Part shown: positions 1 to 10,410 of the stretch, one piece after another
How the letters are laid out: the number at the start of each line of letters is the position of its first letter
How positions within the stretch are numbered: the stretch's first letter is position 1
NCBI GenBank assembly: GCA_963920525.1
Contig: OY986435.1
Location: forward strand, 223,064,399-223,128,398
Direction: 5' to 3'
Length of the DNA stretch: 64,000 bases
Origin: Dichetophora obliterata
Taxonomy: Eukaryota; Arthropoda; Insecta; Diptera; Sciomyzidae
Position numbers and translations under genes: made by a program
Notes under the pieces: model-generated
Told to the model about the DNA's origin: nothing
The model's input: only the letters and a program-made list of their open reading frames with translations
The model's database searches: none

Positions 1-111
1 CACTTCCCTCAAAGCAGTTGTGGAGAAACTTAAAAGATATTGGTATATGCAATGAAGACTCTGAATCTTGTTGCATAAATCTTAACCAATTAAATGATTA
101 TTTTGTTGCTA

Positions 112-1250
112 CACTCAGAAAAAAGTTTATCGGAATATGAGAAAAAAGGCATCATATTAAGTGAAAAATGGTATTAACTTCGCTCCAGAGAATGCTTTTC
201 TCTAAATATGATCCCAAAAATTTCCTAAAAATGGCAAAAAGCTTCCATGAAAATGAGAAATATTTTCTCATTAATAAAAGAGACCTTCTCTTTAATAGAA
301 AAATATTTCTTTATAATACGTTCAACCGTTTTCTTTATTGTATAAATTTTTGCCGAAAACAGATGAATATTTATTTCATTTTAATAAATGTTTTCTTTAT
401 GTTGCGTTTATAGTTTCTCACAAAAAATAACACTTTTTTTAAAAGAAAGATATATTTTCTTAACATTGATACAACATATTTCTTTATTGCGTACATTTTT
501 CTTTAAAACACAGAAGTATATCCGCAATTACGATAAAAAAATTATTTTTGTCAAACATTTGTTTTAACTCAGTTCTACGCAAAGTAGAAGTGTTAATATC
601 AAATTATGATTCGGTTTTAAAAATATTAGTTAAAAATGTGTTAAGAGGTAGAATTATTGTTGTGGCATTGTTTTTCGGGACTCTTTATAAATATTCCAGA
701 AATTTATTCTGAAAAACGATTTTGTAAATGCATCCAAAGAAACAATAGTAATAAACAACATCACTTTGTGTAGCTATGTTAAGTAAGAAAAAACCTTTTG
801 AAGGAACAATCGTCATGATATGCTGAATATGCAACACTTGTTTTTCACAACATTAATCAATTGCTCTCACGCTTTCTATTTTTTTCGTACCTCATTCAAT
901 ATAAGAAAAATATATCGATTTTTGAGAAGAAGCCTTTTTAATTTTTGAGAAAGGATTTGTTGTTATTGAAGAAAATATTTCGCTTAGTGAATTATTTATC
1001 AACAATAGAGAACATTTTTAATTTTCTATAAATTTTTCTCTATAAATGAAATTTTTTCAATGAGAGAAAAATACTTATCATTATTAGAGACATGAAATAT
1101 TTTCATTTCCCACAAGGAAGGAAATATTTCTTCGAATATGTAAAAATTTATTATAATTGAAGTAAATTTTATTTGAAATAAAGAACATTTCTATTATCGA
1201 AAATAGAGGAAGTTTTTATCACAAAAAGATAGGTGTTTTTTTTCTGAGTG
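112..1250 (+). mobile_element. 1.14 kb TIR element (MITE family A, copy 1), TA target duplication
   Basis: The element starts CACTCAGAAAAAA and ends TTTTTTCTGAGTG, near-perfect terminal inverted repeats. It is flanked by TA at 110-111 and 1251-1252. With one TA kept, the LINE reads in frame across the gap (DYFVAT then CASNQTH), which proves the boundaries. It is AT-rich with no transposase. An 81-codon ORF at 168-413 is also open in the second copy but resembles no protein I know. The TA duplication suggests mobilisation by a Tc1/mariner-type enzyme; this is inferred. Confidence 0.85.
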
Positions 1251-1252
1251 TA

Positions 1253-2393
1253 CGTGTGCATCCAATCAAACTCATACCATCGATGATGGTAGTTCTGTTG
1301 CAATATCTCCTAATGAATTTCAGTTTGGTGCAGTGAGTGAAGTAGATGTTGTTCGTTGCATTGGGAAAATAAAGTCAAATGCGTCTGGAGAAGATGGAAT
1401 CTCCATTAGGTTTATTAAAATTGTTTTGCCACATGTCTTTAGTTCGCTTGTCCACATCATAAACCACTGCTTCACGACCTCGTGTTATCCTGAAATTTGG
1501 AAGATAGCGACTATAATTCCTGTGGCAAAAAAGTTAGTGCTTGCAACCCATGTGATTTTCGTCCAATAAGCATTTTGTCTTCGGTGTCCAAGATATGTGA
1601 GTCGCTCATGGCGGAGCAGATATCTCATTTCTTAAGTATATTTAACCTCATGTCTCATCATCAGTCTGGTTTTCGCCCTGGTAACAGCTGTTCCACTGCT
1701 GTGGTCAAAATGCTAGATGACATAAGAGTGCCTTTTGACATGGATGACTTGACATTGCTCTGCTTGCTAGATTTCTCCAAAGCGTTCGATACCGTCAGTC
1801 ACTCTATCCTCTGCAAAAAACTAGCTCAAAATTTTCGATTTTCAAAATCTGCGGTTCGTCTCTTAAAAAGCTACTTGGTAGGTAGGTCTCAAAGAGTTCG
1901 TGTGGGTCAAAATTTTTCTACGCTAAAAAGCACTGCTAGTGGAAGACCTCAAGGCTCAGTACTTGGTCCACTGTTGTTTACCATGTTTATAAACGATATT
2001 TTCAGCAAATGCCACCATGTCACTATGCATGCATATGCTGATGACCTCCAATTGTACTTGTCCAGGCCCTTGGGCCTAATTGAAGATCTATGTGACAGAA
2101 TTATTAAAGATTTAACTGTAGTATCCACTTGGACGGAGGAAAACATGCTATAGTTTAACCCCCTGAAATCATATGTTTTGCCAATATCTAAGAAACCATT
2201 TTATCATGAGGATTTGCCTCCAATTCTTCAAAATAACGTGCAGCTGAAACTGGCTAGTACGGTCACGAATCTTGGTTTTCGTATAAACTCATCTCTATCA
2301 TGTTGTGATCACATCAACTACTGCATAAAGAAAAGTATACTATGTTCTTCGTAATCTTCGCATGACATCGAGTTTTGTGCCCGTTGAAACTAA
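1253..2393 (+). pseudogene. LINE reverse transcriptase palm domain, frameshifted
   Basis: Reverse transcriptase copies LINE RNA into DNA at a nicked target. Seen here: the stretch leading to the fingers (IGKIKSNASGEDGI), then RPISILSSVSKICE, the QSGFRPGNS block, the first catalytic aspartate in LLDFSKAFDTV, the RPQGSVLGPLLF block and the YADD box with both aspartates. The reading frame changes at an A-run near 1530, and a TAG replaces a sense codon just before FNPLKSYVLPI at 2155. The protein then continues to a further frameshift near 2330. The motifs are intact but no continuous ORF is possible, so this is a fossil. Confidence 0.88.
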
Positions 2394-2988
2394 TAGCGCA
2401 TTCTTTTCTGGGTAAAAATTCTGCATTTTCTTCTGACCTCTTCAAGAGTTCTGCATTTTTTCCGTTTTTTTCTAAAAAAAAAAATGTTGACCTCAAAATA
2501 AATCGTGTTCTTTTCTCGAAAATTCTGACCGCAAAAGTATAACAAATGCAGAATTTTCTGACCTGTAAAATTCGGCGGTTCTGCATCCTGCTCTCTAGTA
2601 ATACCAACATAAAAACAAAAAAAAATAATTTTGACAGTAATATTATATGCTGTGACAATTCTGAAAAGAATGATGTTCCAATTTTGAAAATTTTTTTAAA
2701 TTTAATCCAAAGAAATTTTGATTAAAGTGGTTACTTTTAATAAAACTTAACAGCTCGATGAGTATTTGTTAAAAATTCCATGCAGTCGTCACTAAACATA
2801 ACCCCAATCGTAAATACATCGGAATTCAAAACAATAGCGCAGCCAATATCAAATGAAAAAAAAAATGTTGCATTTTTTCCGTTCTTTTCTCAGCTTAAAA
2901 GAAGTTAACATTCTGTAAATTCAGGTCAGAATCTAAAAAATTCTGCATTCTTTGAGGTCAGAATTTTTTTTCAGAAAATAATGCGCTA
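2394..2988. mobile_element. 595 bp TIR element (MITE family B, copy 1), TAA target duplication
   Basis: The ends are TAGCGCATTCTTTTCTG and CAGAAAATAATGCGCTA. TAA flanks both sides (2391-2393 and 2989-2991). Removing the element with one TAA gives VETKKKLVLQ, the usual start of the LINE thumb region, while a TA-only excision shifts the frame. This supports a 3-bp duplication as in PIF/Harbinger-type elements. No transposase is present. Motifs of the type TTCTGCATT and TTCTGACC recur through both arms. Confidence 0.75.
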
Positions 2989-2991
2989 TAA

Positions 2992-3661
2992 GAAAAAACT
3001 GGTATTGCAGCTGTTGATGCCGATAATAACTTACTCTGAAGTCGTGTATTGCAATCTTGATTCACGGTAGTCGCATAAGCTTATGGTCACCTTTAATAAT
3101 GCAGCCCGATATGTTTATGGTCTAAGAAGGTTCGATCATGTCTAGCAAAAAATTACTTGGCTGTTGTTTATTTAAATACCTTGAAGAGAGACATTTCACA
3201 CTCGAAAAATGTGCATTTTTCTTCATCGGATTATTTACACTCTTACGTATCTTTTTAATGAGTTTAAATTTTGCAGATCAAGCAGAAGCATGAACCTTGT
3301 GATCCCTAGATATAATTTCGTTTACTCTAGTCGGTTGTTTTTCGTCAGTGTTATAAGGTCGTGGAATTTACTACCTTATGGTATCAAAACCATTTCGAAT
3401 AAGCATAACTTTAAACATTTAATCTTCGAATACTTTTCTTATTTCCTCTTTTCTATTCTTCTAATTCTTACTGTGTTATTATTTTTCCCTAAGTAACATT
3501 TGTATTCTTTGGTTTTTTGGTCATTTTGTAAATTCGAGTTATTTCTCGGTATCATAATAATGTAATAGTTTTTAATTTGTTTTTAAGTATTTCTGATATT
3601 TTTATTTCCATTGTCAAATCCGGCATGCAAAAGATTTATTCTTATATGTCAACAATTTTTG
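2992..3661 (+). pseudogene. LINE ORF2 C-terminus and 3' UTR
   Basis: After the nested element the LINE resumes with KKKLVLQLLMPIITYSEVVY. It continues in broken frames to a C-terminal stretch (SRSMNLVIPRYNFVYSSRLF, then IRSWNLLPYGIKT at about 3270-3400) typical of the end of Jockey/CR1-like ORF2. The protein ends at 3496. The 3' UTR carries CGGCATGCAAAAGA followed by TATTCTTATATGTCAACAA, shared with the LINE tail at 9190-9235. Confidence 0.75.
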
Positions 3662-3665
3662 TTAA

Positions 3666-4215
3666 CCCTCATCGGTCCCCTGTATGCGCACGCATACAAT
3701 TTTGATCTTTAACCTTGAATAAAATAAAAAAGGTTCAGCGGAATGACCTTGTATTTTGCAAAGTAGAATTATTTTGCCTGAACAACCAAAAAAACCCGTT
3801 TTTGAATTTGTACCCTTATTGTATTTGCCTGTGCAGTTGTAGTTACGAATCGGTCCCTGTGTATGTGCGCGCATACACATAAGCAGGTACCTGGAATTGC
3901 CGCTTATTTTTGTGTGAGGATTTTTAGCACCCTCTTATTTTTTCGTTTTATGAAATTCAATTTGTTCTGGAACACACATAAGTGAAGTTTGTTTGCCCAG
4001 TTATTTGATTTTTTTTTGTGTTTCGAAGTATTTGATAAAAAATGGATAGAGTTTTACGTGAAAGAAGGCAGCGAGATGAACTAGAAATAGATTTTGATGT
4101 GGAAAGCGAAGCGGGCGAATCCCCGTGCAATAGTGACGATGATTTAGCATTATCAGACGAGGAAAATGATGACAGCGAAGTTAGCGTGTATTCGTACGGC
4201 AAATTTTTGCCGTAA
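3666..4215 (+). mobile_element. piggyBac-like element end with transposase N-terminus
   Basis: TTAA at 3662-3665 is followed by CCCTCATCGGTCCC, the TTAA-CCC arrangement of piggyBac termini. The terminal block ATCGGTCCCCTGTATGCG plus a near-palindrome recurs at about 3849 as ATCGGTCCCTGTGTATG plus GCGCGCATACA, so two subterminal sites are seen. A short ORF at 4042-4215 follows. I find no matching right end nearby; the element is probably broken after about 4215. The same terminus occurs at 63129. Confidence 0.7.
4042..4215 (+). pseudogene. 57-aa acidic N-terminus of a piggyBac-like transposase
   Basis: The ORF starts MDRVLRERRQRDELEIDFDV and continues with an acidic run (SDDDLALSDEENDD) before stopping at TAA 4213-4215. 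An acidic, serine-rich leader that begins soon after the left end is typical of piggyBac transposases, in which the catalytic DDD domain follows. None of that domain is seen downstream, so this is a truncated remnant. The assignment rests on the position behind a piggyBac-type terminus and on composition, not on a catalytic motif. Confidence 0.5.
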
Positions 4216-4840
4216 AATTCCTCAAAATACGAAATTTACATAATCAAAAACTTTTTCCTCATGCTTTTGTCACGCGGGGTAATGTGAGTTGAAGTTATCA
4301 AATTTTCGAAAAAATTTTAATCAATATTTCACTTTGCAGAGTTTTTTAAAAAAAATGTACTGAACAAAATGCAATTTTTCTTATTTCATAAGATGAAAAA
4401 TTTTATTAGCTTTTAAATAAGAATAAATTGATAAAAATTGTTTTATTAGTTTCGTAGTTATATGCAAAATACAGAAGAAGAAATTTCTTGTTTTTTCGAC
4501 AAAATGAATTTTTAGCCAAAAAACTATGCGTTTGCGTTTGCGTTTGCGCGACTATTCACAATTAGTTAATATTAAAGTGTTATATACTAAAATTCATGTT
4601 TTTAAGAGTAGAATCGTTAAGTAGAAATCAACGTGTCCCGGGAACTTTTGAAAACGTTGAAAAAGTGGGACGGTCTAGTCTACACGTTTTTTGCCGGTAA
4701 TTTCGGTACAAATAGTCACCTTACACATAACCCAATCCATTTGTTTGCGGACAACATTTGTCATTCATACTCATTCAGAAATCGCCCAAATTCTATGAAG
4801 ATTGAGAGGAAAAGGGAAAAAAACTGTTCAGGAAAACGTT
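4216..4840. other. Unassigned AT-rich stretch
   Basis: No recognisable gene. A short GCGTTTGCGTTTGCGTTTGC hexamer repeat lies near 4526-4548. A 69-codon ORF at 4633-4842 resembles nothing I know and runs into MITE family A. This may be remaining piggyBac-like sequence. Confidence 0.3.
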
Positions 4841-5850
4841 AATTTTCTATAAATTTTCACATATTTGAAGAAATATTTCCTTCCTGGTGGGAAATGAAAA
4901 TATTTCATGTCTCTAATAATGATAAGTATTTTTCTCTCACTGAAAAAATCTCTTTTAGAGAGAAAAATTTATAGAAAATGAAAAATGTTCTCTATTGTTG
5001 ATAAATAATTCACTAAGCGAAATATTTTCTTCAATAACAACAAATCCTTTCTCAAAAATTAAAAAGGCTTCTTCTCAAAAATCGATATATTTTTCTTATA
5101 TTGAATGAGGTACGAAAAAAATAGAAAGCGTGAGAGCAATTGATTAATGCTGTGAAAAACAAGTGTTGCATATTCTGCATATCATGACGATTGTTCCTTC
5201 AAAAGGTTTTTTCTTACTTAACATAGCTACACAAAGTGATGTTGTTTATTACTATTGTTTCTTTGGATGCATTTACAAAATCGTTTTTCAGAATAAATTT
5301 CTGGAATATTTATAAAGAGTCCCGAAAAACAATGCCACAACAATAATTCTACCTCTTAACACATTTTTAACTAATATTTTTAAAACCGAATCATAATTTG
5401 ATATTAACACTTCTACTTTGCGTAGAACTGAGTTAAAACAAATGTTTGACAAAAATAATTTTTTAATCGTAATTGCGGATATACTTCTGTGTTTTAAAGA
5501 AAAATGTACGCAATAAAGAAATATGTTGTATCAATGTATACTATGAAACTATAAACGTAACTTAAAGAAAACATTTATTAAAATGAAATAAATATTTATC
5601 TGTTTTCGGCAAAAATTTATACAATAAAGAAAACGGTTGAACGTATTATAAAGAAATATTTTTCTATTAAAGAGAAGGTCTCTTTTATTAATGAGAAAAT
5701 ATTTCTCATTTTCATGGAAGCTTTTTGCCATTTTTAGGGAATTTTTGGGATCATATTTAGAGAAAAGCATTCTCAGGAGCAAAGTTAATACCATTTTTCA
5801 CTTAATATGATGCCTTTTTTCTCATATTCCGATAAACTTTTTTCTGAGTG
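4841..5850 (-). mobile_element. MITE family A, copy 2 (inverted, one end missing)
   Basis: This matches 112-1140 in reverse complement over about 1 kb, at high identity by eye. It ends at 5850 with the TTTTTTCTGAGTG terminus. The opposite end, about 100 bp including the second inverted repeat, is missing and sequence similarity stops near 4841. The 81-codon ORF of copy 1 is open here too (5549-5794 minus). Confidence 0.85.
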
Positions 5851-5857
5851 CACACAC

Positions 5858-6177
5858 CAGAGATCTGCAACGAATCACATTTCTGAATCAATGAGCCACT
5901 TACTCAAAAATGAGTATGAATAAGTATAAGTAGTTTCTAAAGTAGTACTCATATGTCATTGATTCAAAACATAGTGAATCAAATAAGTATAGAATGAATT
6001 AAATATTAAGGGCTGCCACCTAATAATATGTATTTTTAAGAATTTTAAACATCATTTAACAGTGTTAGAAGCTAAAGTTAGAATTTAAAAATACAATGCG
6101 GTTCTAGGATTTTTATGTTTGATACCGCGTCACATAGATGCTCGAATTACCTTTATTTTGATACCCACAAAGATTGC
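5858..6177 (+). mobile_element. hobo-like hAT left end
   Basis: CAGAGATCTGCA at 5858 matches the CAGAGAACTGCA type of hobo/hAT termini and lies right next to MITE copy 2. Inside is a block (6009-6069: GGGCTGCCACCTAATAATAT, then TTTTTAAGAATTTTAAACAT) that recurs in the hAT element at 52702-54833. A TAGCGC-type MITE interrupts it at 6178. No right end was found. Confidence 0.55.
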
Positions 6178-6705
6178 AGCGCATTCTTTTCGAAAAAAAT
6201 TCTTTCCTCTCAAAATGCAGAATTTGTTAGATTCTGACATGAATTTACAGAATGTTGACCTCTTCTGCGCTGAGAAAAGAACGGAAAAAATTCACAATTG
6301 TTGTTTCATTTGATATTTGCTGCACTGTTGTTTTGAATTTCGATGTATACACGTTTGAGGCTATGTATAGTGCCGACTGCATGGAATTTTTAACAAATAT
6401 TCAATCAAATATTCATCGAACAGTTCAGTTTTGTAAAAACACACCACTTTAATCAAAAATATATTGGATTGAATTTCAGAAATTTTTCAAAATTGCAACT
6501 TTTTCCTTTTCACAATTGTCACAGCATAAAATATTAATGTCAAAGTTATTTTATTTTGTTTTTATGTTGGTATTACTAGAAGGTAGAATGCAGAACCGTC
6601 GTATTTCACAGGTCAGTATATTCCTCATTTGTTATATTTTTGCGGTCAACATTTTTGAGAATAGAACACGATTTATTTTAAGGTCAACATTTTTTTTTAG
6701 AAAGG
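6178..6705 (-). mobile_element. MITE family B, copy 2 (inverted, truncated)
   Basis: AGCGCATTCTTTTC at 6178 starts a diverged reverse copy of 2394-2988. Similarity runs through the ATGCAGAACCG block to about 6705 and then stops; the other terminus is lost. The ORF readings in the two copies are related (MSQHKILMSKLF versus MSQHIILLSKLF) only because the DNA is related. Confidence 0.75.
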
Positions 6706-7333
6706 AACATTCCAAATACACATATAAAAATGCCACTTTAGCTAAAAGTAAAATGCTCCGATTTTTCATATACGAAAAAAGTCACTTTTTTCCAAACTTT
6801 CACATTTCTGGTGCCCGAGATATAAAACCTTATATAAATTTTTTTGAAAGAGTTAAAAAATTGCATTCAAGTATGCATTTCACAAAAACAAGATAATGCA
6901 TATGCAAAAAAAAGCAAATTATTAACTCGCCAAATATAAGGAAACCGTGAACACCATAATAAAAATTGTCAAACTTTAGACAATCAGATAGCAATCAAAA
7001 GTTCTGTGCTACCTCGAGTGTACATTTAGATTCAAATATCCTTCACACAGGATCTTGTGGGTAAATATCGAGAGTGGCATCGTGTTTGGCAGGATATAGT
7101 TAGTTAAAGTCTGTATTTACTTTTACTTTAAGACATATGTAGTTTTTCTTACAAAAATTAAAGCATTTTGAGAATGTGATTTTTTAGTGTTTTTCTTAAA
7201 AAACAACTTTGTCCTTGCGGGAGAGGAAGACATCCTTATTTTTTCCTAAATTTTTTTTGGGAGATCTTGACCACCGTATGCAAATTTTGAGGAATCTTAG
7301 AATACTACCTAAATTTTTCGATACGCCCTACTG
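6706..7333. other. No recognised feature
   Basis: AT-rich sequence with stop codons in all frames at short range. No terminal repeats, tRNA-like boxes or protein motifs were recognised. Confidence 0.3.
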
Positions 7334-7378
7334 CCAGTCCTTAACTGCACTGGCAAGTGCACTGATTCGTGAATACCC
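7334..7378 (+). repeat. Right terminus of the GGGTATTCAC family (fragment)
   Basis: CCTTAACTGCACTGGCAAGT followed by GCACTGATTCGTGAATACCC is the same right-end sequence seen at about 8905-8992 and 58311-58404. It is the inverse of the left end at 12755. Confidence 0.6.
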
Positions 7379-8339
7379 TTCATATTAAACTTAAGAGATT
7401 TAAGCTAACTATCTATCCCAGCAGCAAAAACTGATATCGTTGCATTTAAAATCGAAATAACATCGATGCAAAGTGCTATTTAAAGCAGCCTTGAGGTATC
7501 ATTGGTGAGCATTTTATATTTTTGATACTTTATTTAAAATTTTTGAAGCTTGTAAGAATCAAATATAAAATCCTTTGCAGAAAACGTTGCCAGGGAAATA
7601 CTTCAACAAGTTTTAGCTCTGTGATAAAAAAATTATAAAAAAATGTAATCATGTTATAAATGTTGTCTATGTTACAGGCCGGTTGCACAGGCCTGTGACA
7701 GTGAAAGTTCGAAAGAATACGGTAACTGTTCGAATGATTCGAAAAATTTCGAACTTTCATGCTAGTAGCAAGAGGTGCTACACATGCACGTGATAGTTAA
7801 TTAGAAAAATTCCATCCAATGCGAAGGTTCTCGCTGCTATTGCAGTTTGGTGTGCTTTACTTGTTGTTTTTTTTCTTTTAATTGTAAACAAGCTATCAGT
7901 GTTGCTTCCTGTACGAAATCGACGAAAACCCGAAAAAACCCACCAAAAGTAGTTAAAAACAGCACTGATATCCCCCTTCTTGACATACACTGGCCGCTGC
8001 TGTTAAAATCCACTGGCTCTGAAATTTCGTTGCCTGGAGCGATGAAAGTGGCGTGAAAGTGAATCCAGTGTGAGTGTATTTGTAAAATAGTATGAATGTA
8101 TTGAGTTTTTCGAACTACAAAACCAGCTCAGCGGTTCGAAATGGCAGCAGCTCACCTTAAATCACGATTGAAGCGCTCCATTACTGTTGCTTGTCCAGCA
8201 GGAAAGAATCACACACTTGTTTGTTCTTTTGTGGGCAAGCCAATTTTTTTTTTATTCAGTTGCGATTTAGTTTCAGAAGTGAAAGTGCGTTAAAGTTGTA
8301 TCGTATCGTGATTAATACTTAAATATCCAGGTGAGCAAA

Positions 8340-8992
8340 AGTAAACAAAATGGATAAAAACATATGTGGAATAAGCACAAGACATTTTCGGCGTTTAAAA
8401 AAAAAAGAATTAGATGATAATAGCTTAGAAGGAAAATGTGCAAATAATAACAAAATTATTGTGTTCAATATAATTGTGAACAAGAGGAAGGTGCATCTTT
8501 TTCTGCCTCAAGTTTGTTATTAAGAAATTTTAACGAAAGTTCTGAAAAATCTATTAGCGACAAACTTGGTGAATGGTGTATAGAGCACAAAATACGTCGA
8601 AAAGCTTGTGACGATGTGTTAAAAATATTTTGTTCGGCAGGAGTAGAAGATGTTCCTTCTTCAAGTAAAACTTTGTTTAAAAATTTACATCTTGAAATTG
8701 AAACTATTCCGGTTCATCCTGGTGAATATTTTCATTTTGGTTTAGAAAAGGCCTTAAAGATGATGAATTTATCCTTACCAGATTCAGTTGGTTGCTTGTC
8801 AATTGATATTGGTATCGATGGGCTGCCACTGTTTAAAAGTAGTGGAACGCAACTTTTTTGAAGTAGTGGAACGCAACTTTGAACATTTTTACAGCTTTCA
8901 AAAACTGATAGTGGTGTGTTCACGAAAACCTAACTGCACAAGTCCTCAAGTCCTTAACTGCACAGGCAAGTTCACTGAATTGTGAATACCCC
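8340..8992 (+). mobile_element. Deleted DNA transposon with GGGTATTCAC-type terminal repeat
   Basis: The transposase fragment runs straight into the right terminus (GATAGTGGTGTGTTCACGAA, then TCCTTAACTGCACAGGCAAG and GTGAATACCC ending 8992). The same right end, nearly letter for letter, is at 58311-58404, and its inverse is the left end at 12755. This ties a coding fragment to a terminal repeat family. The left terminus was not found; 7680-8340 may be its 5' region. Confidence 0.55.
8350..8861 (+). pseudogene. Transposon-encoded protein with DGLPLFKSS motif, frameshifted
   Basis: Translation starts MDKNICGISTRHFRRLKKKE at 8350. After a frameshift near 8490 it continues as EEGASFSASSLLLRNFN, then KLGEWCIEHKIRRKACDDVL, PVHPGEYFHFGLEKAL and IDIGIDGLPLFKSSGTQLF, with a stop at 8861. 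The W-A/C-x-x-H, LLK, GEYxHFGL and DGLPLFKSS blocks in this order belong to a widespread family of animal transposon proteins, possibly tnp2-like (CMC/EnSpm). The catalytic part that should follow is replaced by the element's terminal repeat, so this is an internally deleted copy. The superfamily call is uncertain. Confidence 0.6.
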
Positions 8993-8999
8993 TATAGTT

Positions 9000-9262
9000 T
9001 TATTGTATCGCCAGAGCATCGATAGCTTTCGTATGACATGCAATGTTAAAAAATATATGAAGCTACATTACTTTTTAAGGAATAATTATTCATTGTTTAA
9101 ATTTTAATCTTTTTAAGTTATATTGTTATTGATAGCATTATGTAACATTAATTTGCATTTCGTTTCTTAAATGTTGTTATATCCCATGTAAATTCGGCAT
9201 GCAAAAGAACTATTCTTATATGTCAACAAGTTTTTAAAATAAATAAATAAATAAATAAAAAG
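9000..9262 (+). mobile_element. 5'-truncated LINE 3' end with AAATA tail
   Basis: This AT-rich 3' UTR ends TTCGGCATGCAAAAGAACTA, then TTCTTATATGTCAACAAG, then a run of AAATA repeats (about 9237-9260). The conserved block matches the 3' UTR of the LINE at 1-3661. It is a short insertion of the same or a sister family, with the simple-repeat tail expected for this LINE type. Confidence 0.65.
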
Positions 9263-9450
9263 GTATCGATGGTTGATAGCAAAAACATTGCTGAATTATT
9301 ACTAAAGCTACCTACGATACCTACGACTGCTGGGATTATTCTTCAAAATTTATTTTCTCCTTATCAACATTTTACATGGTTCGACAAGTTGTATGTCATT
9401 CAAGTTTCTTCAGGGACCGTACCGGTTATGGTTTTTATCAAAAACAATAG
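9263..9450. other. No recognised feature
   Basis: A 62-codon ORF (9269-9457) is open but resembles nothing I know and overlaps the start of the fold-back repeat. Confidence 0.25.
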
Positions 9451-9955
9451 ATGTTAACAGTTATCATTTAACTTTTCTTTTTTCCGATAAAAATATTAGT
9501 TATTTTATGTCTTTTATTTTTTAGGGCAAAAATAACTGTTAGTTTTGTCTTCTATTTTTTAGGTCAAAAATAACAGTTATTATGAGCCTTTTATTTTTTC
9601 GGTCAAAAATATGAGGCAATTAGAATTTTTTTAAAGGCTGCTTGAACGATAAAAAAGAAGTTTAGTGCAATTTTCATTGTCTCAGCAGCGCGCACGTTTT
9701 GAGCTATTACACTTTTTTAGTTTTAATAGTATTTTATATAGTCAAGCGGTCTTTGAAAAAATACAAATTGCCTGATATTTTTGACCGAGAAAATGAAAGG
9801 CACAAAATAACTGTTATTTTTGACCTAAAACTAAAAGTCAAAAGTAACAGTTATTTTTGCCCGAAAAAATAAAAGTCAAAAGTAACAGTTATTTTTGCCC
9901 GAAAAAATTAGAGGAAAAAAATAACAGTTAAGTTTAACTTTTATAGTAACAGTCG
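9450..9955. repeat. Fold-back repeat with AATAACAGTTATTTTT subrepeats
   Basis: The left arm (about 9450-9620) and right arm (about 9770-9955) are inverted copies made of units of about 45-50 bp around AACAGTTATTTTTGCCCGAA and its complement. A 130-150 bp spacer lies between them. A further AATAACAGTTATTTTCGG lies at 10071. Each unit centre AATAACAGTTATT is itself near-palindromic. It sits directly upstream of the zinc-finger gene. Confidence 0.7.
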
Positions 9956-10346
9956 AAAATTTAAAAGGCGTTTAATATTCTCGAAGCTGCTACCATTACG
10001 ATTATATTGGTTTATTTGAAAAAGTCTTCCGGCAACTTTTTCGTTATGCCTTTTTCATCTGAAAATTGTAAAATAACAGTTATTTTCGGTCCATGATTTC
10101 TTACAACAAAGTGCAACCGGTGCATTGACTACTATCAGCGCAAGGCGGCAGCCCTTATTAGCGGAAATGTAATCGGAAAGAATGAAATAGATTTTGTGTT
10201 GGTTGAGTTGAAAATTTATGACAAAGTTAAATAAAAGTGTTTCTTTACAAAAATTGTTAGTTAAGATATAGAAAAAAGAAGCTTCGTCGATGAAGCTCAT
10301 CTGTAAATATTATTAAATAGAGTTAGAGAATGTTGAGTGCGATTGT

Positions 10347-10410
10347 GTAAGCAGGAACTTCACCATTAACTTAAAGAGCAGAATTTACTGTGTTCTTATT
10401 ATTTTCCCAG
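10347..10410 (+). other. Possible 5' UTR intron of the zinc-finger gene
   Basis: TTATTATTTTCCCAG ending at 10410 is a good 3' splice site with a polypyrimidine tract, 75 nt upstream of the start codon. A donor-like GTAAGC at 10347 would give a 64-nt intron. The donor context is weak, so the upstream exon is only a suggestion. Confidence 0.35.

Larger units (their letters stand above)
1..3661 (+). mobile_element. Decayed Jockey/CR1-type LINE (ORF2 and 3' UTR) with two nested elements
   Basis: ORF2 remains of a non-LTR retrotransposon appear in order. A pre-RT linker (1-111, contains NLKDIGICNED) is followed by the RT palm (1253-2393), the thumb and C-terminus (2992-3495), and an AT-rich 3' UTR to about 3661. 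Two TIR elements (112-1250 and 2394-2988) interrupt it; removing each with one target duplication restores the reading frame across the junction. The host copy is dead for other reasons: a frameshift near 1530, a TAG at 2152-2154 and another frameshift near 2330. The 5' end lies outside the window. The 3' tail ends at a TTAA used by a piggyBac-like element. A related 3' tail is at 9000-9262. Clade placement rests on motif look only. Confidence 0.85.

Noticed and set aside
2314..2658. 114-codon minus-strand ORF
   Set aside because: It lies across the LINE and MITE family B boundary. Its reading resembles the ORF at 6516-6896 only because both are copies of the MITE.
3957..4202. 81-codon serine-rich minus-strand ORF
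   Set aside because: It is the complement of the acidic piggyBac-like N-terminus at 4042-4215, whose composition explains the serine richness.
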